Below, one piece after another: positions 1 through 4,414 of a DNA stretch of 6,211 bases. Under the pieces are notes generated by a model. That model was given only the letters and a program-made list of their open reading frames with translations. It was not told where the DNA came from and searched no databases. A program made the translations under genes and the position numbers. Within the stretch, counting starts at the first letter, position 1. Each line of letters begins with the position of its first letter. This DNA comes from Coriobacteriales bacterium (GTDB taxonomy: Bacteria; Actinomycetota; Coriobacteriia; Coriobacteriales; UBA8131). The stretch lies in assembly GCA_031254905.1 (NCBI GenBank), contig JAIRTN010000132.1, forward strand, positions 1 through 6,211, given 5' to 3'.

Positions 1-1790
1 ACCACCGCGCCGCCGACCTTCCCTTCGAGCGCTCGCTCGGCGGCCTTCTGTATGTCTGAAACGATGGTGAGGTAGACATCATTGCCGGGTACGTCTTTGT
101 TGGCGAGCGCGTCGAGGGCATCGTTCCATGAGCCGAAGTTTGTCCGTCCTGCGAGCGTTTCGGCGTAGGTTGCTTCCACGCCGGTCGCGCCGAATTGCGG
201 CGAAATATAGCCAACCGCGTGAGCGGCGAGTTCTTCTTCCGGATACACGCGCTTCCAGCGGCCGTTCTCATCTTTCTCGCTGTGCGCAAGCACGAGGCCG
301 TCGGACGTGAGAATTGCCCCTCGCTGGGTGTCGAGGTTGCGGGCAAGCGTGTGGTTGTTTAAGGGGTCGTTGCGAACCGCCTCCGCGTTGATGGCCATGT
401 GCCACGTGAGGTTGCCGATGAGCAGAGCGAACAGGCAGGCAAAACCCGTGATGAGTATCGTGAGGCGCCTGCCGAGGGTGACACGTCCGAGTACCCCTCC
501 GTCAAAGCCCGTCACTCCCGCAAGTTCCTTTTCGTGGCCGGTGCCGCTGTCGCTGGTGCGCAGCAACAGCCCGACAATGATGAAACTCGCCAGAAGCGAG
601 GAGCCCCCTTGGCTCATGAAGGGCAAGGTGACGCCGGTCAAGGGGATGAAGCGCGTCACGCCGCCGACAATGACAAAGGCCTGCAAGATGATGGCGGTTG
701 TAAGCCCGGTGGCGGCAAACGCGGCGACGTCGGAGTTGGCGCGCGCCGCGACGGTAAAGCCGCGCACCGCAAATAGCACAAACAGAAGCAGTACACCGGA
801 GGCGCCGAGCAAGCCCATTTCTTCTCCGATGGCGGCGAAGATGAAGTCGCTTTCGACGACGGGGATGTACTCGGGCATGCCGCGCCCGATGCCGGTGCCA
901 AACAGCCCTCCGTCCGCCAGCGAATAGAGGCCCTGAATGAGTTGTCCGCCCGCCTCATAACGATAGGCATAGGGGTCGAGCCAGATGTTGATGCGTTGCT
1001 GCACGTGGCTGAATGCCAAAAATGCCGCGACGCCGCCGACAACCGCCAGTCCCATGCCCGCAAACACATAGAACTTTCGCCCGGTCGCGATGTAGAGCAT
1101 GACGAGGAACAGGCCGAAGAATAGAAGCGCGCTACCGAGGTCGCGCTCAAAGACGACGATGGCAAGGCTCAGCAACCACATGATGAGCAAGGGGAGGAGG
1201 GTGCGCAGGTCGGGAATCGTAAAGTTGCCCACACGCCGTCCGCCAACCGAGAGCATTTCGCGGTTATCCGCAAGATAACCCGCGAGGAACAGCACAATGA
1301 GCACCTTCGCAACCTCGCCCGGCTGGAAGGAAAATCCCCCAATCGAAAGCCATATCTTGGAGCCGTATATCTCGGCGCCGACAACGGCCGGCAGCAGCAG
1401 CATGGTGATGCCAAGCAGCATGAGCAGATATTTGTAGGAGCAAAGTTTGCGGATAGAGCGCACAAGCAGCAGCGTTACGAGCATGGCGGCTATCGCCAAG
1501 AACAGCCACATGACTTGGCGCGAGGCGAGTTTGGGCGCAAGACGCATGACGAAGGCTATGCCGATGCCGCTGAGTACAAAGACGATGGGGAGCAGGGCTG
1601 GGTCGGCGTTGGGCGCGAGTTTGCGAATGGCAAGATGGGAGACAATAAAGGCTCCGAACAGCCCAAACGGTACCGCCAGCGTTTCAAGCGTGAGGGGACG
1701 ACCGTCGCCCATAATTGCTAAAACAAATAGCAATATAATGACCGGGGAGGCGCCGAGCAGCAAGAAAAGCTCCGTTGTTCTCCGGCTCAC
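1..1790 (-). CDS. rodA: RodA-type SEDS glycosyltransferase fused to a PbpA-type class B PBP, 3' end cut
   Basis: One open frame runs from GTG 1790 past position 1, giving 596 complete codons without a stop. In-frame TAG TAG sits directly upstream, so this GTG is the earliest start, and it yields MSRRTTELFLLLG, a typical actinobacterial RodA N-terminus. Residues 1-411 are a full SEDS domain with about 12 helices. Motifs are GGFSFQPGEVAKV (151-163), ERDLGSALL (215-223), GGLFGTGIGRG (294-304), ESDFIFAAIGEEMG (313-326; D315 likely equals the essential RodA aspartate) and TLPFMSQGGSS (388-398). After a 30-residue linker, a helix (442-465) and the PbpA pedestal region follow: DTQRGAI (487-493), RVYPEEE (514-520), GYISPQFGATGVEA (527-540) and DIQKAAERAL (579-588). 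The transpeptidase active site would lie beyond the left edge. The protein would polymerise glycan from lipid II and cross-link it outside the membrane. No Shine-Dalgarno sequence is visible, so translation may be coupled to pstP, 42 nt upstream. The SEDS and PBP parts are certain; whether the product stays in one piece is not. Confidence 0.93.
   Translation of the reverse strand, partial: MSRRTTELFLLLGASPVIILLFVLAIMGDGRPLTLETLAVPFGLFGAFIVSHLAIRKLAPNADPALLPIVFVLSGIGIAFVMRLAPKLASRQVMWLFLAIAAMLVTLLLVRSIRKLCSYKYLLMLLGITMLLLPAVVGAEIYGSKIWLSIGGFSFQPGEVAKVLIVLFLAGYLADNREMLSVGGRRVGNFTIPDLRTLLPLLIMWLLSLAIVVFERDLGSALLFFGLFLVMLYIATGRKFYVFAGMGLAVVGGVAAFLAFSHVQQRINIWLDPYAYRYEAGGQLIQGLYSLADGGLFGTGIGRGMPEYIPVVESDFIFAAIGEEMGLLGASGVLLLFVLFAVRGFTVAARANSDVAAFAATGLTTAIILQAFVIVGGVTRFIPLTGVTLPFMSQGGSSLLASFIIVGLLLRTSDSGTGHEKELAGVTGFDGGVLGRVTLGRRLTILITGFACLFALLIGNLTWHMAINAEAVRNDPLNNHTLARNLDTQRGAILTSDGLVLAHSEKDENGRWKRVYPEEELAAHAVGYISPQFGATGVEATYAETLAGRTNFGSWNDALDALANKDVPGNDVYLTIVSDIQKAAERALEGKVGGAV
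396..557 (-). other. SEDS-PBP fusion junction: linker and PBP membrane anchor
   Basis: Codons 412-441 form a hydrophilic cytoplasmic linker between the last SEDS helix and codons 442-465, the hydrophobic anchor of the PBP part. In the usual arrangement a stop and a new start would fall here. I checked every codon of this stretch and found none of TAA, TAG or TGA in frame. Twelve SEDS helices put the linker inside the cell and the PBP domain outside, as the two enzymes require. Confidence 0.85.
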
Positions 1791-1792
1791 CT

Positions 1793-1858
1793 ACTACCGC
1801 CCATCCGCCAAGCACACCAACCGTTCACTGCACTACCGCCCATCCGCCAACCGTTCAC
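1793..1858 (-). repeat. Imperfect tandem duplication of the pstP 3' end
   Basis: The last codons and stop of pstP (27 nt, 1832-1858) recur 3 nt downstream at 1793-1828. The second copy carries an extra 9 nt, so it is 36 nt long. Both begin GTGAACGG and end GGCGGATGGGCGGTAGT on the minus strand; the shared 3' part is 19 nt without mismatch. Read in the pstP frame, the second copy encodes ERLVCLADGR and a stop, against ERLADGR and a stop in the first. It fills almost the whole gap before the next gene. Confidence 0.9.
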
Positions 1859-3005
1859 GCCACTCGTGGATAAGCGCCTGCGCCTCATGCATCGACTCCG
1901 TTCGCAGGCCCTCCTCAAGCCGGCTCGCACTTGCCGGGTTCAGCGCGCTCACGGGAATCGTGGTTGTCTCAACATGCCACGTCAACTCAATGCCCAGCAC
2001 CTCTCCCGGCAGGCCGCGGTACAGCGCCACATAGCCGCCCTCGTCGATAAGATAAACCGCGTTGCGCGCATAGGCGTACACCGCGCCAACCGTACCGATT
2101 GCAAGCAGGGCAAACACCAGAAAGAACACGGCGACGCCCCAAATGAAGCGCTGGCGGGTTTTCGTCATAGCGCGCGACTTCACCTCGCCAATATCCACAA
2201 CGATGACCGTAATATTATCGTGGCCGCCCGCCTCGTTAGCGGCATCTACCAGCGCGTCAGCCGTCTCCTGCGGGTCGGAGTGCAGGCTGAGGAGCTCCTG
2301 CAAATCATCGCTGTCGAGCATGCCGCTCAACCCGTCCGAACACAGCATGAGCCGGTCGCCCGACTGCACGCTCATCTCATAGATGTCCGGCAACACGTTC
2401 GGGTCGGAGCCGAGTGCGCGCGTAATAACAGAGCGATTGGGATGAGTACGGGCCTCCGCTCTCGTCAACTGCCCTGCGGCGATAAGTTCCTCAACAAGGG
2501 AGTGGTCGCGAGTAACCTGCCGTAGCTGGCCGTTTTGTAAAAGATAGGCGCGGGAGTCGCCCACTTGGGCGATGAGGAGCCTGTCCTCCTCGATAACCGC
2601 CGCCGTAAGCGTCGTGCCCATGCCCTTCCTGCCAAGCCCCTCCTGCGCACCGCGGATGATGGCACTGTTCGACTTAATAGTCGCGTGTCTCAGTGCCTCG
2701 GGGTCGGCTCCTGTAATCGAGAATTCCTCAAATATATGGACGGCAAGTTCGCTGGCCACCTCACCGGCGGCGTGGCCTCCCATCCCATCGGCAATCACAA
2801 AGAGCGGAGGGGAGACAAGCAGCGAATCCTCATTGTGTTCGCGCACGAGCCCAACATCGGTGCGAGAGCCGACGAGCAGGTTCTCATACGCGCTCCCATA
2901 GGTGTTTCCCCATGTGCTAACGGAGGTTTTAAATCTGGCCGCGCCCTTGCCCGCACCCGCAGGAGCAACCCTAGCTTTGCCCCCACCGCGCGCCTCGTCC
3001 CTCAT
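1833..3005 (-). CDS. pstP: PstP: PP2C-family Ser/Thr protein phosphatase
   Basis: This 390-residue metal-dependent phosphatase removes phosphate from Thr/Ser proteins. PP2C motifs are all present: RTDVGLVREHNEDS (48-61), ADGMGGH (72-78, metal ligand D73), GMGTTLTA (128-135), GDSRAY (149-154), CSDGLSGML (222-230, D224) and GGHDN (260-264, D263). A single helix at about 288-311 is followed by a short outer domain (312-390), much smaller than in mycobacterial PstP. The ATG start overlaps the fhaB stop (ATGA). It is also the only usual start available, because no in-frame ATG, GTG or TTG occurs between it and V54 inside the catalytic core. This leaves a basic, Gly/Ala-rich N-terminal extension of about 46 residues before the PP2C fold. 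It should reverse the kinase encoded upstream. The gene ends TAG, followed by an imperfect duplicate of its last codons. Confidence 0.96.
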   Translation of the reverse strand: MRDEARGGGKARVAPAGAGKGAARFKTSVSTWGNTYGSAYENLLVGSRTDVGLVREHNEDSLLVSPPLFVIADGMGGHAAGEVASELAVHIFEEFSITGADPEALRHATIKSNSAIIRGAQEGLGRKGMGTTLTAAVIEEDRLLIAQVGDSRAYLLQNGQLRQVTRDHSLVEELIAAGQLTRAEARTHPNRSVITRALGSDPNVLPDIYEMSVQSGDRLMLCSDGLSGMLDSDDLQELLSLHSDPQETADALVDAANEAGGHDNITVIVVDIGEVKSRAMTKTRQRFIWGVAVFFLVFALLAIGTVGAVYAYARNAVYLIDEGGYVALYRGLPGEVLGIELTWHVETTTIPVSALNPASASRLEEGLRTESMHEAQALIHEWRERLADGR

Positions 3006-3415
3006 CTGAAACTCACCCGCATGGTAACGTCGCCAATACCCACAACATCACCGTCCTCAAGCTGCTCGGCACCGTGGATAAGCGTCCCGTTAACCGTCGT
3101 CCCGTTGGTGGAGCCGAGGTCCTCGATGATAAGGTTCTCGCCAAGGCGCGAGAAGCGCGCGTGCCGCCCCGAAACATAGGACGCAACAATCACGATGTCC
3201 GCCCCGGGTGAGCGCCCCACAATAACCGGCCCATTGACCGCAATTTTCACGCCGCGCAGTTCGCGAGGCCCATGTTGTACCGTTATTGTCCACATATTTC
3301 CGCTTTTATTCTGCCCGCGGACAAGCCCAATTCCCGTGCGCATAACCGCAAACAAAAACAGGAACAGCAAGGCGATGAGCAGTATCCTTCCGGCAAGCAG
3401 GGCAATGTCTATCAC
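3002..3415 (-). CDS. fhaB: FhaB: membrane-anchored FHA-domain protein
   Basis: This 137-residue protein starts at GTG. One hydrophobic helix at about residues 4-24 anchors it, followed by a short basic stretch (MRTGIGLVRGQNK, 25-37) and an FHA domain (about 42-137). The FHA signature is intact: VGRS (66-69), SGRHA (82-86), GSTNGT (101-106) and N109-G110. The size and the helix-plus-FHA layout fit FhaB/FipA of Actinobacteria, which binds phosphothreonine on partner proteins at the membrane and is encoded next to pstP and rodA. T27, just after the helix, is a candidate kinase site by position only. The stop TGA overlaps the pstP start codon as ATGA, so translation of the two is probably coupled. 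Confidence 0.94.
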   Translation of the reverse strand: MIDIALLAGRILLIALLFLFLFAVMRTGIGLVRGQNKSGNMWTITVQHGPRELRGVKIAVNGPVIVGRSPGADIVIVASYVSGRHARFSRLGENLIIEDLGSTNGTTVNGTLIHGAEQLEDGDVVGIGDVTMRVSFR

Positions 3416-3422
3416 GGGGCTT

Positions 3423-3427
3423 CTCCT
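3423..3427 (-). promoter_or_regulatory. Ribosome binding site of fhaB
   Basis: AGGAG lies 7 nt upstream of GTG 3415-3413, in the 16-nt gap after the fhaA stop. This supports the GTG as the real fhaB start. Confidence 0.8.
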
Positions 3428-3431
3428 GTCA

Positions 3432-4412
3432 TCACATGTCCCTAAACTCCAGCACCGTCACGCCGAGGGTTATCTGGTCGCCGTCGCGCAGCAAGGCCGT
3501 GATGATGGGATTGCCGTTGAGCATGGTGCCGTTGGTGGACTCGAGGTCGGCGAGTTTCCACGTGCCGATTGCGTCTTGGATGAGTTGGGCGTGGCGGCGC
3601 GAAACATTTGCGTCGTTTATGACGATGTCGCAGGTGCTGTCGCGCCCGAGCGTCACCGGGGTGGTGGTCAGCGCGTAGCTTTTGCCCGCGTTGTGGTTGG
3701 TGAGGCGCGCCTTGCCGATTGGCGCGGAGGCCACGTGAGGTGCGGAAGGGATAGAGGGGGATAAGGAGCGGCCCGATTCCGGCTCTCCAGCCGTCCCGAC
3801 TCCCAGTGCTCCGGCGGCCCCGGCCCCGGCTCCCAATGCCCCGGCGCCAAACGCCCCAACCTCGGCCGCCAGCGCTCCACCGCCGGCTACTCCCCGCGCC
3901 CCCGCCGCCCCCGCAAGGGGCAGCACCGCGGAGGCCCCGGCAATTCCCGGCTCGTCGCCGCTTCGCCCGGTGCCTTCCTGCTCGTCCGGCTCCTTGAGCC
4001 CGTAGAACTCCAATTCCTCATCACTAAGCTGCGCTATGATGGGCGCGGCGACGTTTTCCGCGATGACATCGAAGCGCCCGCTCTTGAGTTGGTCGTCCAC
4101 AATGAAGCGGACGAGGGGGCGCCCGTCGAACTTGAGGCCGTTTTGCGTGCCTTTTCCCAGCAGGTAGGTCTCAATCTCGGCCGCCATGGTGGGATAAAAG
4201 CTAAAGAGTTTGCGGTTGTCGTTGGGGTTTACCAGCACGGTATAAAGCGTGGGCGCGTACTGTTTTCCCGCGCCTACGAGTTTCTCGCGGTTCATCTGTT
4301 TTTCGGCGCGTTTTGCTATTTGGGCAGGCTCGATGGGAGCGCGAAAGACCGCGCCCGCAGCCCGGTCAAAGGCGCTGTCAAGTCCGCCTTCCAATCGTGA
4401 GAATATGCCCAC
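3432..4412 (-). CDS. fhaA: FhaA: DUF3662-type plus FHA-domain signalling protein
   Basis: This 326-residue cytoplasmic adaptor reads phosphothreonine. Residues 1-130 match the N-terminal domain of actinobacterial FhaA (DUF3662; starts MGIFSRLEGGLDSAFD, with IEPAQIAKRAEKQM at 27-40). Residues 142-235 are a low-complexity Gly/Ala-rich linker. The C-terminal FHA domain covers about 236-326, with GRDSTCDI (256-263), SRRHA (271-275), STNGT (292-296) and N299-G300, so the phosphopeptide-contacting residues are present. In mycobacteria FhaA binds the phosphorylated pseudokinase domain of MviN/MurJ and restrains peptidoglycan precursor export; whether this holds here is inference. I chose the GTG at 4412 over the TTG at 4418 because AGGAGG is 7 nt from the GTG. 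The start lies 2 nt after the kinase stop, so coupling is likely. The TGA stop is followed 16 nt later by fhaB. Confidence 0.93.
   Translation of the reverse strand: MGIFSRLEGGLDSAFDRAAGAVFRAPIEPAQIAKRAEKQMNREKLVGAGKQYAPTLYTVLVNPNDNRKLFSFYPTMAAEIETYLLGKGTQNGLKFDGRPLVRFIVDDQLKSGRFDVIAENVAAPIIAQLSDEELEFYGLKEPDEQEGTGRSGDEPGIAGASAVLPLAGAAGARGVAGGGALAAEVGAFGAGALGAGAGAAGALGVGTAGEPESGRSLSPSIPSAPHVASAPIGKARLTNHNAGKSYALTTTPVTLGRDSTCDIVINDANVSRRHAQLIQDAIGTWKLADLESTNGTMLNGNPIITALLRDGDQITLGVTVLEFRDM
3708..3989 (-). other. Gly/Ala-rich linker of FhaA with a G-quadruplex-type motif
   Basis: Codons 142-235 encode an unstructured Gly/Ala-rich tether with loosely repeated GALGAG/GAAGALG units. The coding strand is G-rich here. 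At 3818-3842 it carries four G-runs of 4, 3, 4 and 4 with loops of 4, 4 and 2 nt, which meets the usual G3+N1-7 quadruplex pattern on the mRNA-like strand. Such motifs also arise by chance in GC-rich Gly/Ala codons. Confidence 0.6.
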
Positions 4413-4414
4413 GG

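Noticed and set aside
307..927. Plus-strand open frame of 206 codons antisense to the fusion gene
   Set aside because: Low-complexity Ser/Pro/Ala product with no recognisable motif, wholly covered by a well-supported minus-strand gene. Long antisense frames are expected at this GC content.
656..1465. Minus-strand frames at 656-1165 and 1169-1465 as two small genes
   Set aside because: They are Ser/Cys/Arg-rich out-of-frame readings of the SEDS-PBP gene. The frame with triplets at positions divisible by 3 gives a clear SEDS protein across the same bases.
1790..1835. Stop-codon readthrough joining pstP and the SEDS-PBP protein, which share a reading frame
   Set aside because: Three in-frame TAG codons intervene, two of them in tandem, and pstP already encodes a complete protein. 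The shared frame is probably chance plus the in-frame duplication.
1791..1858. Terminator or promoter in the pstP to SEDS-PBP gap
   Set aside because: The direct repeats do not form an inverted repeat followed by a T-run, and no -35/-10 pair stands out. The gap is explained by the duplicated gene end.
2565..3764. Plus-strand frames at 2565-3179 and 3195-3764
   Set aside because: They lie antisense to pstP, fhaB and fhaA, show no domain signature, and have no sign of their own ribosome binding sites.
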